Source of the DNA: Actinoallomurus sp050942425
Lineage (GTDB): Bacteria; Actinomycetota; Actinomycetes; Streptosporangiales; Streptosporangiaceae
DNA: 64,000 bases
Direction of reading: 5' to 3'
Assembly (NCBI RefSeq): GCF_050942425.1
Contig: NZ_CP192063.1
Span: forward strand, 5,952,001 to 6,016,000
Shown here one piece after another: positions 42,500 to 50,574 of this stretch. Numbering within the stretch: position 1 is the stretch's first letter; each line of letters starts with the position of its first letter. The position numbers were made by a program, and so were the translations under genes. The notes beneath the pieces are model-generated. The model saw only the letters and a list, made by a program, of their open reading frames with translations, was not told the origin of the DNA and did not search any database.

Positions 42500-43087
42500 T
42501 CACGGACGGCGGATGCGGTAGCGCATGTGCGTGACGTGCTGCGCGAGATCCTCGACCTGCGGCGTGGTCAACCGGCGGACCGCGTCGAGCTCGATGTGCT
42601 CGGCGGGCAGGTTGTCGAACAGCCTTCGTCCCTGCCCGAGCAGGACCGGTACGACGTGCAGTTCCAGTTCGTCGAGCTGCCCGGCCCGCAGCAGCGCCTG
42701 CGCCGCTCCGGCGCCGTGCACCATCACGTCGCCCTCTCCGGCCGCGGCGCGGGCCTGTGCGGCGCACGTGTGTACGTCGGTGACGTAGCGGACGCTGCCC
42801 GGTGGCGGGTCGTCCGGGACGTTGTGGGTCAGGACGAAGATCGGCACGCCGCCGTGGTGGTCGCCCTGCCAGCGGTCGGCGTGTTCGTAGGTGCGGCGGC
42901 CGGAGATGACGGCGCGGGTGGCCAGCGCCTCGGCGTAGACCTGTCCGCTGGGTCCCGGGTCGTTGCGCCGGTCGAGCCAGTTGAAAAGGCGGAACCCGCC
43001 GATGCCCATCGGGGTGTCCAGGCTGTCCTGCGGCCCGGTGACGTAACCGTCCAGGGATATGGTCATGTACAGCCGGATGAGTGCCAT
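42500..43087 (-). CDS. Dihydrofolate reductase-family protein (RibD_C type)
   Basis: A 195-residue DHFR/RibD-C-fold reductase: M-T-I-S-L-D-G-Y-V-T-G, G-R-R-T-Y-E-H-A-D-R-W, V-M-V-H-G-A-G-A-A-Q, L-D-E-L-E-L-H-V-V-P-V-L-L-G-Q-G. It will bind NADPH, but the substrate is probably not dihydrofolate, as in most actinobacterial paralogues. It starts four bases after the stop of a similar gene at 43092, so the two form an operon from a tandem duplication. Confidence 0.88.
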   Translation of the reverse strand: MALIRLYMTISLDGYVTGPQDSLDTPMGIGGFRLFNWLDRRNDPGPSGQVYAEALATRAVISGRRTYEHADRWQGDHHGGVPIFVLTHNVPDDPPPGSVRYVTDVHTCAAQARAAAGEGDVMVHGAGAAQALLRAGQLDELELHVVPVLLGQGRRLFDNLPAEHIELDAVRRLTTPQVEDLAQHVTHMRYRIRRP

Positions 43088-43091
43088 CGCC

Positions 43092-43691
43092 TCAGCCCGC
43101 CGTTCTCACGCGGTAGCGCAGGTGCGCCACGCCGGGCCCGTCCACGGCACGGAGCAGTGCGAGCTCGATGTGGTCGGGTGGCATGTCCTCGAAGAGCGGT
43201 TCACCCTGTCCGAGTAGGACCGGGATCAGGTGAATCTGCAGTACGTCGAGGACGCCCGCGGCGAGTGCCAGCCGGGCGGTGCGGGCCCCGTGGACCAGTA
43301 CGTCCTTGTCGCCGGCCGCGTCCTTGGCCATGCTCACCGCGGCCGTGACGTCGCTTACGTAGGTGACGCCGGGCCATTGCGGCTTGGGATCGGGCTGACG
43401 GCGGCTCAGGACGAAGATCGGCACGCCATCGTGGTGGTCGCCGCCCCAGCCGTCGGCGAACTCGAACGTCCGCCGGCCGACGACGACCGCCCCGGTCGCC
43501 ATGGCCTCGTCCATCACTTCACGGTTCACGCCCGCCAGGTGGCTGCCTGTTCTGTGCTCGGCGTCGGCATCCGGCAGAAACCACTCATGCAGCCGCTGCC
43601 CTTTGTCACCGAGCCCGTTGCCCGGCGCCGCGTTCGGCCCGGCCATGAACCCGTCCACCGACATCGACATGTACAGCACGGTCTTACTCAC
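43092..43691 (-). CDS. Dihydrofolate reductase-family protein, upstream paralogue
   Basis: A 199-residue reductase of the same fold as the gene at 42500: M-S-V-D-G-F-M-A-G-P-N, G-R-R-T-F-E-F-A-D-G-W-G-G-D-H-H-D-G-V-P-I-F-V-L, V-L-V-H-G-A, I-H-L-I-P-V-L-L-G-Q-G-E-P-L-F. The shared D-H-H-(D/G)-G-V-P-I-F-V-L segment shows the two arose by duplication. It is the first gene of the pair; upstream AAAGG supports the start. Confidence 0.88.
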   Translation of the reverse strand: MSKTVLYMSMSVDGFMAGPNAAPGNGLGDKGQRLHEWFLPDADAEHRTGSHLAGVNREVMDEAMATGAVVVGRRTFEFADGWGGDHHDGVPIFVLSRRQPDPKPQWPGVTYVSDVTAAVSMAKDAAGDKDVLVHGARTARLALAAGVLDVLQIHLIPVLLGQGEPLFEDMPPDHIELALLRAVDGPGVAHLRYRVRTAG

Positions 43692-43771
43692 GTTCCCGGT
43701 CCTTTCAGTATTCGACGGTGATCATGGCTTAGAGGCTCCCTCTGTGCGGCCCGGCCTGCCCGGGCGGATAC

Positions 43772-43912
43772 ATGAGCCGGACTCAGGACCACCTGAAGTC
43801 GATCTTCGCCAAATCCGGGACCGGTTCACGCGGCGACCTGATCGCCCGGCTGTTCCTCGATCATTACGCCGTCTCCTTGACGTCGGGAATCGCCGCAGAC
43901 ATGCGGTGGTGA
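43772..43912 (+). pseudogene. 3' fragment of a LuxR-type regulator
   Basis: The 46-residue frame opens with T-Q-D-H-L-K-S-I-F-A-K-S-G-T-G-S-R-G-D-L-I-A-R-L-F-L-D-H-Y, which is the recognition helix and C-terminal end of LuxR-family HTH domains (normally preceded by S-P-x-T-V). The rest of the gene is missing upstream. It is a truncated remnant, not a working regulator. Confidence 0.65.
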
Positions 43913-43945
43913 TCCAACTGGCCGCTCTCGGAGGCCTCAGCGCCA

Positions 43946-44950
43946 CTAGAGAGACGAGCAGCCCCTCCATGCGGGTGGGCCGGCCAGCCGGTCACCCAGA
44001 CCGCTCCGCCGATATAGGACCTGCCGCCCGTTCCGCGCCCGGGTGACCAGCCCCGCCGCGAACAGCACACGCAGATGCTGCGACACCGCGCTGGGCGTCA
44101 CCCCCACACGGCGGGCGAGCTCACCGGTGGCCAGCGGCTCCTCCAGCAGCCCCAGCAGCCTGGCCCGCGGCGCGCCGATCAGCGAGACCAGAGCGGACGC
44201 CCCGGCCGCCGGCACCGGAGCCCACAACGTCGCCACGCCGCGGCTGGGATACACCAGCATCGGCGGCTCATCCGGGCCGACCGGGGGAGCGGGCTTGTGC
44301 GCGAACACCGACGGCACCAGCAGCAGCCCCCGCCCCGACGCCTCGACGCGGTGCGCGCCCATCATCTTGTCGATGTGCAGCACCCCGTCGTGCCACCGCA
44401 GGTTCGGATGCATGTCCGCGAACAGCAGGCGGGCACCGCCCAGGGCCAGCTGCCGGGCACGGTAGGTCATGTCGGCCTCCAGCAGCAGGCGCATCCGCGG
44501 CCACGCCGGTTCGATCGCCAGACCCCAGTACCGCCGCAACAGATCACAGATCGCATCCCGCAGCCCGACGACGGCCTCATCATCGCCGGCGGCCGCGTCC
44601 CGCAGGACCCGGGGGAGCGGGCCGGGCGCGTGCGCCGCCAGCAGATCACGCCGCACCACGCCCGGGGCGGTCCGGCGGACGACGGCCAGTTCCTCCTCGA
44701 AGGCCCGCGCGAACCCCGCGGGCCGCGGGGTCAGGAAGTCCGGAAGGGCGAGCCGGTCCCCGACCAGGGACATCAGCAGACCGGCGTCCAACGCGCCGAG
44801 CCCCCCGAGGACGGACCTGCGCCACGGCAGATGCAACGCCGACAGGCCCGGATCCCGCAGCACCCGCAGGCTCAACACCATCTCGGCCACGGGGGAGAGG
44901 GCGAAACGCGTGTCGGCGAGATCCTCGACACCGAGCACAAACCGGATCAT
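43946..44950 (-). CDS. DUF5937/ArsR-type winged-helix regulator
   Basis: A 334-residue relative of the regulator at 2192: the same long N-terminal region (A-L-S-P-V-A-E-M-V-L-S-L-R-V-L-R-D-P, L-P-D-F-L-T-P-R-P, E-A-S-G-R-G-L-L-L-V-P-S-V-F) followed by an ArsR HTH, T-G-E-L-A-R-R-V-G-V-T-P-S-A-V-S-Q-H-L-R-V-L-F-A-A-G-L-V. I place the start at ATG 44950, 56 bases from the divergent MFS gene, which it likely regulates. Confidence 0.85.
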   Translation of the reverse strand: MIRFVLGVEDLADTRFALSPVAEMVLSLRVLRDPGLSALHLPWRRSVLGGLGALDAGLLMSLVGDRLALPDFLTPRPAGFARAFEEELAVVRRTAPGVVRRDLLAAHAPGPLPRVLRDAAAGDDEAVVGLRDAICDLLRRYWGLAIEPAWPRMRLLLEADMTYRARQLALGGARLLFADMHPNLRWHDGVLHIDKMMGAHRVEASGRGLLLVPSVFAHKPAPPVGPDEPPMLVYPSRGVATLWAPVPAAGASALVSLIGAPRARLLGLLEEPLATGELARRVGVTPSAVSQHLRVLFAAGLVTRARNGRQVLYRRSGLGDRLAGPPAWRGCSSL

Positions 44951-45006
44951 TAAGCCACACGCTACATCCATCGACGGCCCGGCACCGCTGCCGTGGACTC
45001 GGGTCC

Positions 45007-46314
45007 ATGACACCCGCAGCCCACAAGCGACCCGCACCCCACGCGGAGCCGCCCACGGAACCGTCATCCGCCGGCCGGGGGAGCGCGATCGGCCGCCGCA
45101 TGGTCCTGACCCTGGCCGTCACCTGCGGCGTCGCCGTCGGCACCGTCTACTTCCCGCAGTCGATCAGCCCCCTGATCGCCGCCGGACTGCACGTGCCGCC
45201 CGACGCGGCCGCCCTGGCGGTGACCGCCGTCCAGGCCGGATACACGGCCGGGATCTTCCTGCTCGTCCCGCTCGGCGACCGGCTCCCGCCCCGGCCCTTC
45301 CTCGCCACCCTGCTCGCCCTCACCGGCCTGAGCCTGCTCGCCGCCGGCTGCGCACCCACCCTGCCGGCCCTGATCGCCGCCAGCGCCCTCACCGGCGTCA
45401 CCACCGTCGCCGCACCGATCATCGCCCCGCTCGCCGCCGGTCTCGCGCCCGCCGACCGCCGCGGAGCGGTGACCGGCACCCTGCTCAGCGGATCGATCGG
45501 CGGAATGCTGCTGGCCCGCACCTTCAGCGGAACGCTCGGCGAACGGCTGGGCTGGCGCGCCCCCTACCTGGTGGCCGCGGTCCTGACACTGCTCCTCGCG
45601 ACCGTCCTGGCCCGCACCCTCCCGATGACCGCCCCGCCCGCACGCCGCCCGTACCCGGCACTCCTCGCCGAGCCGCTCCGCCTGCTGCGCACCGAACCCG
45701 ACCTGCGCCGCTCCTGCCTCTACCAGGCGTGTGTCTTCGCCGGATTCTCCGCCGTCTGGACCTGCCTGGCGCTCCTGCTCACCGGCCCGTCCTACGGCCT
45801 GGACGCCCAGGCTGCCGGCTTGCTCGCCCTGGTCGGGGGAGCGACCATGCTCTGCGCTCCGCTCGCCGGCCGCCTGGTGGACCGCCGGGGCCCCGACCCG
45901 GTGAACCTCGTCTGCCTGCTCGGTGTCCTCGCCGCGGCCGCCGTCCTGACCGCCGGCGCCTGCGGGGGAGCAGCGGGCCTGACCGCCCTGACCACCGGCA
46001 CGCTGCTCCTGGACGTCGCCATGCAGTCCGGCATGGTCGCCAACCAGGCCCGCATCTTCGCGCTGCGTCCCGACGCCCGCAGCCGGCTCAACACCGCCTA
46101 CATGACCTGCGCCTACCTGGGCGGCAGCGCGGGCTCATGGCTCGGAACCCGCGCCTACGGGCACGCCGGCTGGCCAGGAGTGTGCGTACTCGTCGCCGCG
46201 CTCACCGCACTCGCCCTGGCCCGCCACCTCGTGTCACCGTCGCATCTGTTTCCACCGCTCACGTTCAGCCGCCGCCGAACGGAGCCGGCCGGGCGAGCGA
46301 GGGACAGGGCCTGA
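45007..46314 (+). CDS. MFS transporter
   Basis: A 435-residue twelve-segment major facilitator with V-P-L-G-D-R-L between segments 2 and 3 and a long hydrophobic C-terminal half. The N-terminal 25 residues are hydrophilic. It diverges from the DUF5937 regulator at 44950, so export of an unknown compound under its control is likely. The tail S-R-R-R-T-E-P-A is cytosolic. Confidence 0.88.
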   Translation: MTPAAHKRPAPHAEPPTEPSSAGRGSAIGRRMVLTLAVTCGVAVGTVYFPQSISPLIAAGLHVPPDAAALAVTAVQAGYTAGIFLLVPLGDRLPPRPFLATLLALTGLSLLAAGCAPTLPALIAASALTGVTTVAAPIIAPLAAGLAPADRRGAVTGTLLSGSIGGMLLARTFSGTLGERLGWRAPYLVAAVLTLLLATVLARTLPMTAPPARRPYPALLAEPLRLLRTEPDLRRSCLYQACVFAGFSAVWTCLALLLTGPSYGLDAQAAGLLALVGGATMLCAPLAGRLVDRRGPDPVNLVCLLGVLAAAAVLTAGACGGAAGLTALTTGTLLLDVAMQSGMVANQARIFALRPDARSRLNTAYMTCAYLGGSAGSWLGTRAYGHAGWPGVCVLVAALTALALARHLVSPSHLFPPLTFSRRRTEPAGRARDRA

Positions 46315-46840
46315 TGCTGCGTTGCCAGACCCTCTACTTGACATAATGTCCATTATCGAGCATCACGGAGAGGCTCGCGGAGAGGGGTCAGGAGCGGCTC
46401 GAACATCGCCGCCGCACACTTCACACACTGCCCGTGTACGACCCACGCGACGGGCCGGCGGGAACGGTTTGCTCGGCCGGCGGCGAGCCGCAGGGCCGTC
46501 GCCGGCGGAACCAGCCCGGCAAAGCCTCGGGATCGCACTGACGCCGGAATGGTTCCGAGACGGCCGGCCCGGCGGCGGCTTGGACGGCGTCAGGTCAGCC
46601 CGCAGCCTCCGCGCGTGCGCCCAGCCACGGAACAGCCCGGGCCGCCGCCGCGCGACCGGAGTCTCCTCGCGTCCTTCCCCGTACCGGCCCGGGCCCACAA
46701 GAAGATGATCTATACCCGACAGAAGCTGGATTCTGTCTGGTTTATCCTGTTTGCCCCACTTTGAGACTGTCGGGGTCGACGGCCTCGGCACGGGACGTCC
46801 TGCGGAACGCCGCAGTCCCGACCGCTGAAATGATCGGTTC
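46315..46840. other. 526-base region without a gene, with an isolated palindrome
   Basis: No frame resembles a gene. ATAATG-TC-CATTAT at 46343-46356 is a palindrome with TTGAC just before it, similar in layout to metal-repressor (Zur/Fur-like) or other dimeric operators. It lies just after the MFS gene and has no obvious gene to control in the window. Confidence 0.4.
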
Positions 46841-47524
46841 ATGAGCGAGATCATCTTGATGTCGGATGCGAGGGTCGCCGCCGTGCCGGTGCGCGAGTGC
46901 GGTGAGGGCCTCGTGGACGTCCGTCGTGCCTCCTCGCTGCTGACCGCCGTGCGCCCGGAGGACGAGCCGGCGGCCTATTTCGTACGGGAGGGTGTCCTCG
47001 AGCGGCTGGTCAAGGCCCAGGCGTCGCTGCCCGAGGGCGTCCGGCTGCTGCTCGTCGAGGGATACCGGCCGCTGGCGCTGCAACGGCGCTATTTCGAGGG
47101 ATACGCCGATGAGCTGCGGGCCGAGAATCCCGGCTGGCCCGATGAACGGATCGTCGCCGCCGCGAGCCGTTTCGTGTCGCCGCCGGAGATCGCGCCGCAC
47201 AGCGCCGGGGCGGCCGTCGACCTCACGCTCGCCGACGCGGACGGCCGTGAACTCGACCTGGGCACGCCGATCGACGCGAACCCCGAGGAGAGCGCGGGCG
47301 CCTGCTATACCGCCGCGGGCAACATCGGTGATGAGGCGCGCGCGAACCGGGAGATCCTGGCGGAGGCCCTGACGTCCGCGGGGCTGGTGAACTATCCGAC
47401 GGAATGGTGGCACTGGTCCTATGGCGACCGGTACTGGGCGCTGGCCGGCGGAACCGGTGCCGCTCTCTACGGGCCCTGTGCCTCCCCGGCGGCGGGCCCG
47501 GGTTCTGTCGGAGGGGGGCGGTAG
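46841..47524 (+). CDS. D-Ala-D-Ala dipeptidase (VanX/M15 family)
   Basis: A 227-residue zinc dipeptidase of the VanX type. Zinc ligands and catalytic residues are seen in A-P-H-S-A-G-A-A-V-D (the S-x-H-x-x-G-x-A-x-D motif, slightly altered to P-H-S-A-G-A-A-V-D) and E-W-W-H-W near residue 190. In vancomycin resistance VanX removes D-Ala-D-Ala; without vanH/vanA nearby, a role in D-Ala dipeptide recycling is more likely. There is no signal peptide, so it acts in the cytosol. Confidence 0.9.
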   Translation: MSEIILMSDARVAAVPVRECGEGLVDVRRASSLLTAVRPEDEPAAYFVREGVLERLVKAQASLPEGVRLLLVEGYRPLALQRRYFEGYADELRAENPGWPDERIVAAASRFVSPPEIAPHSAGAAVDLTLADADGRELDLGTPIDANPEESAGACYTAAGNIGDEARANREILAEALTSAGLVNYPTEWWHWSYGDRYWALAGGTGAALYGPCASPAAGPGSVGGGR

Positions 47525-47534
47525 GGTCCGGCGG

Positions 47535-48587
47535 GTGCGTCCTGCCGAGGTTCAACGGATCACCGTGGAAGAAGCCGCCGACCGGTACGCGGAGATGGTG
47601 CGGGCCAAGACGGTCACCGGCGCGCTCGCGCCCAGCACGGCGGAGATCTACACGCGTGACGTGCACACGTTCGCCGTCCTGGCCGGCGTGGACCGTCTGC
47701 TGGACGATCTGACCGGTGAGGACGTCGACGAGGTGCTGCTGCGGTTCGCCCGCAAGCCGGACGGGCGGCGCAGGGCGCCGGTGCCGGCCGGCGAGGCCGC
47801 TCCCCTGCAGAGCGGCTACTCCCAGGCGCGGTTCCGCCGGTCGGTGTCGGCGTTCTTCCGGCACGCCGCGGTGGCCGGATGGGTGCAGCTGAACCCGATG
47901 CGGGCGGTGACGGTCACGGCGCGGCAGCGGGGTGGCCTGCGTCCGGAGCGTCGCGCCCTGACCCGTGAGCAGGCGGAGGGGCTGCTGGGCACCGCGCGGG
48001 TGCTGGCGTCGGCCGAGCCGGACGAGCGTAAACGCGCCGATCAGCGCACCGAGTTGCGCGACGCGCTGATCGTGCTGCTGCTGGCGACGGTGGGCCCTCG
48101 GGTGTCGGAGCTGACCCGCGCGGACGTGGACCATTTCTTCACCAATGACGGGGTGCGTTACTGGCGGATCTTCGGCAAGGGCGGCCGCACCCGTGACGTG
48201 CCTCTCCCCCGTGGTGTCGCGCAGGTGCTCGACGCGTATCTGGCGCAGCGGCGCGCGCGTGCGGCGGAGACCCCGGCGCTGCTGTTGTCGTGGCGGGGGC
48301 GGAGGCTGGCGCGCGGCGACGTCCAGGGGGTGATCGACCGGGTGCTGGCGCGGGTCGATCCGGATCGGCGGCGTTCGGTGACTCCGCACGGGCTGCGGCA
48401 TACGACCGCGACGCATCTGCTGGCCGCGGCGACCGACATGGACGCGGTGCGGCGGGTGCTGGGTCATTCGGACCTGTCGACGCTGGGCCGGTACCGCGAC
48501 GAGCTGCCAGGGGAGCTGGAGGCGGCCATGCGCGCGCATCCGCTGCTGGGGCCGGAGGAGCCTGGGCCCGGGGGCCACGTCCGGTAG
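47535..48587 (+). CDS. Tyrosine recombinase (XerC/D-like)
   Basis: A 350-residue site-specific recombinase with a SAM-like N-terminal domain (about residues 8-130) and a complete catalytic domain: Arg in V-G-P-R-V-S-E-L, Lys in G-K-G-G-R-T-R-D, H-G-L-R-H-T-T-A-T-H, and H-S-D-L-S-T-L-G-R-Y with the nucleophilic Tyr. The GTG at 47535 has TAGGGT seven bases upstream and no ribosome site, so is likely leaderless. It lies ten bases after the dipeptidase and borders the AT-rich stretch before the biosynthetic cluster. No attachment site was recognised. Confidence 0.92.
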   Translation: MRPAEVQRITVEEAADRYAEMVRAKTVTGALAPSTAEIYTRDVHTFAVLAGVDRLLDDLTGEDVDEVLLRFARKPDGRRRAPVPAGEAAPLQSGYSQARFRRSVSAFFRHAAVAGWVQLNPMRAVTVTARQRGGLRPERRALTREQAEGLLGTARVLASAEPDERKRADQRTELRDALIVLLLATVGPRVSELTRADVDHFFTNDGVRYWRIFGKGGRTRDVPLPRGVAQVLDAYLAQRRARAAETPALLLSWRGRRLARGDVQGVIDRVLARVDPDRRRSVTPHGLRHTTATHLLAAATDMDAVRRVLGHSDLSTLGRYRDELPGELEAAMRAHPLLGPEEPGPGGHVR

Positions 48588-49018
48588 GCGCACGAGGCGG
48601 TCCCCCACCGGGCGGAGCCGTCCCCCACCGGTCGGATCGAGGCGTGCCGCCGGCCTCGGTGCGGCGGCTCGCGGCGGCGGGTGAATTGGCCGTCCGTTGA
48701 AATTGCGTCAGACTGCGAGTGTCATTGCGGTCGCTCTCTGTATACAAGTCGCGTGTCGCGTTCGATTCAGTTGAAGATTTGATTTGTGCAGTTCGGCCAT
48801 AGCCGATAACTCTTGCGTTCGCTCACTACTGTGTTAATAATGCGATTGGCTCAATCCGGGTGACCTTCCGAACGCCTCTGGAGCGGTCCAAACTGGGGTT
48901 TTCCCTTGGGGACAGGGAAAGCGCTAGGTGCGAGACCCTGAAGGAAAGGTCAAGATCACCTGACGATGAACGTTTTAGTCTGCGTCGAATTCCACAAGCG
49001 CAAGGGGCAGGGGGCGCG
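48588..49018. other. 431-base AT-richer region at the cluster border
   Basis: From about 48690 to 48990 the sequence is clearly less GC-rich than the rest. Imperfect tandem copies of GTCCCCCACCGG occur at about 48600-48635. A housekeeping-type promoter, TTGCGT-N17-AATAAT, is at 48813-48841. No gene-like frame was found. Confidence 0.55.
48813..48841 (+). promoter_or_regulatory. Promoter of the orphan response regulator
   Basis: TTGCGT (48813-48818) and AATAAT (48836-48841) are separated by 17 bases, a good match to a housekeeping promoter. The leader to the GTG at 49019 would be about 170 bases. Confidence 0.55.
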
Positions 49019-49690
49019 GTGCGTAACGGTGCTACGGAAATAACAATCCTGCTGGTAGACGATCACACACTGCTGCGTGAGGCCCTCCGCGAGACGCTCG
49101 CGGAGGAGGATGGGTTCGAGTTCGTCGGCGAGGCCGGTGACGGGGACACCGCCGTGGCGCTCGCGGCCCGGACCAAGCCGAAGGTCATCTTGATGGACGT
49201 CGAGATGCCGGGCGACGACGTCGACTCGCGGCTGCGCCGGGTTCATGACGTGTCGCCGCACTCGCGGGTGATCATCCTGAGCATGCACGACAACGCGCAG
49301 CTCATCCAGAGTCTGCTGGCGCACGGTATCCGTGGATACCTGCTCAAGAGCACCTCGCGGATGGAGCTGGTGTCGGCCATCCGTGGGGTCGTGGCGAACG
49401 ACGAGAGGGTCGTGCTGTCCGTCTCGCAGGGCAGCCTCGCGTACCCGGACGAGCCCGCGGCCGGTCCGCTGTCCGAACGGGAGATCGACGTGCTCGCGCT
49501 GGTCGGCGAGGGGCTCAGCAACAGCGGCATCGCCGCCCGGCTGTACATCGCGGAAGGCACCGTCAAGCGGCATCTGCGCAACATCTACACCAAGCTCGGC
49601 GCCAACTCGCGGATCGACGCGGTCAACAAGGCGGTCGCGGCCTCGATCCTGTCGCCCGGTGGCACGGCCGGCGGTCTCCCCCGCGACTGA
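49019..49690 (+). CDS. NarL/LuxR-type response regulator, orphan
   Basis: A 223-residue receiver-plus-LuxR regulator: L-L-V-D-D-H, phospho-acceptor Asp in I-L-M-D-V-E-M-P-G-D-D, Lys in Y-L-L-K-S-T-S, HTH E-R-E-I-D-V-L-A-L-V-G-E-G-L-S-N-S-G-I-A-A-R-L-Y-I-A-E-G-T-V-K-R-H-L. No kinase is adjacent. The GTG at 49019 follows AGGGGGCGCG; the longer frame is unlike the family. Being the first gene at the edge of the biosynthetic cluster, it may be a pathway-level regulator, perhaps upstream of the SARP. Confidence 0.88.
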   Translation: MRNGATEITILLVDDHTLLREALRETLAEEDGFEFVGEAGDGDTAVALAARTKPKVILMDVEMPGDDVDSRLRRVHDVSPHSRVIILSMHDNAQLIQSLLAHGIRGYLLKSTSRMELVSAIRGVVANDERVVLSVSQGSLAYPDEPAAGPLSEREIDVLALVGEGLSNSGIAARLYIAEGTVKRHLRNIYTKLGANSRIDAVNKAVAASILSPGGTAGGLPRD

Positions 49691-49771
49691 GCCCCTCTCC
49701 CCCGGTCGTGAAAGCGCTTCACGGCCGGTAGGGCGCGCGTTCCTCGCCGCCCGTGGTCCGCACGACCGGGG

Positions 49772-49804
49772 CTCAAGGCGGGCTCAAGCGGGCGGCGGGA
49801 CAGT
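49772..49804 (+). promoter_or_regulatory. SARP-type promoter A (SDR operon)
   Basis: Heptamers CTCAAGG and CTCAAGC are spaced by four bases (11-base period), followed by nine bases and a GACAGT -10 at 49799-49804. The ATG at 49811 lies six bases further on, so the mRNA is probably leaderless. Confidence 0.65.
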
Positions 49805-49810
49805 CGGCGC

Positions 49811-50563
49811 ATGACGACGTTGGGGTTGGAAGGGCGGATCGCGCTGGTCACCGGCGGGACCCGCGGGCTGGGGCTGGCCACGGCGCGCCGGCTGTGCGCC
49901 GCGGGCTGCGAGGTGTCGCTGGTGTACGCACGGTCGGACGCCGACGCGGAGGCCGCGGTCGCCTCGCTGAGCGGTCTGAAGGGATCGGCCCACACGGTGA
50001 AGGCGGACGTGTCGGACGCACGGCAGGTGCGGTCGGCGGTCGAGCGGGTGGCGGACCGGCACGGGCGGCTGGACATCCTCGTCCACAACGCGTCGTCGCT
50101 GCATCCGACACAGGTGACGTCGCCGGATCTGGACGGGATCCGCCGGGACGGTTCGGTCGTGGTGGATCCGCTGCTGCACGTCGCGCCGCTGCTGCCGCAG
50201 GTGATGGGCGGCGGGCCGGGGCGGGTCGTGGCGGTGTCGAGCGCCGGCGGTACGCGGGTGGTTCCGGGCCACGTGGGTCTGGGGATGGCCAAGGCCGCGC
50301 TGGAGAGCCTGGTGCGTTACCTGGCGGTGGAGCTGGCTCCGCTGGGGATCAGCGCGAACGCCGTGTCGACCGCGAAGCTCGACAAGGGGCCGGGGACGAC
50401 GGTGCCGGAGGCGGCCCGGATGCTCGCCCGCCGGACTCCGGCCGGGCGGCTGACCAGGCCGGAGGACGTGGCGGACGTGATCGCGCTGCTCTGCACCGAC
50501 GAGGCCGCCTGGATCCAGGGCCAGGTGATCACGGTCGACGGCGGCCTGGCCCTGCGGCCCTGA
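49811..50563 (+). CDS. FabL-like short-chain dehydrogenase lacking the catalytic Tyr
   Basis: A 250-residue SDR with T-G-G-T-R-G-L-G at 14-21 and D-V-S at 66-68 for cofactor binding, N-A at 93-94, and Ser143/144. It most resembles FabL-type enoyl reductases (Y-L-A-V-E-L following A-A-L-E-S-L). The active-site Tyr is absent: Lys161 is preceded by His154 at the Y-x6-K position and by Leu157 at Y-x3-K. The fold and cofactor site are intact, so it may use another residue or act as an isomerase or chaperone-like protein. First gene of a + strand operon with the monooxygenase and cyclase. Confidence 0.85.
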   Translation: MTTLGLEGRIALVTGGTRGLGLATARRLCAAGCEVSLVYARSDADAEAAVASLSGLKGSAHTVKADVSDARQVRSAVERVADRHGRLDILVHNASSLHPTQVTSPDLDGIRRDGSVVVDPLLHVAPLLPQVMGGGPGRVVAVSSAGGTRVVPGHVGLGMAKAALESLVRYLAVELAPLGISANAVSTAKLDKGPGTTVPEAARMLARRTPAGRLTRPEDVADVIALLCTDEAAWIQGQVITVDGGLALRP

Positions 50564-50574
50564 GGGGGAACGTC

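Noticed and set aside
47223..48608. 461-codon open frame antisense to the recombinase
   Set aside because: The + strand recombinase has all catalytic residues; the antisense protein is basic and repetitive.
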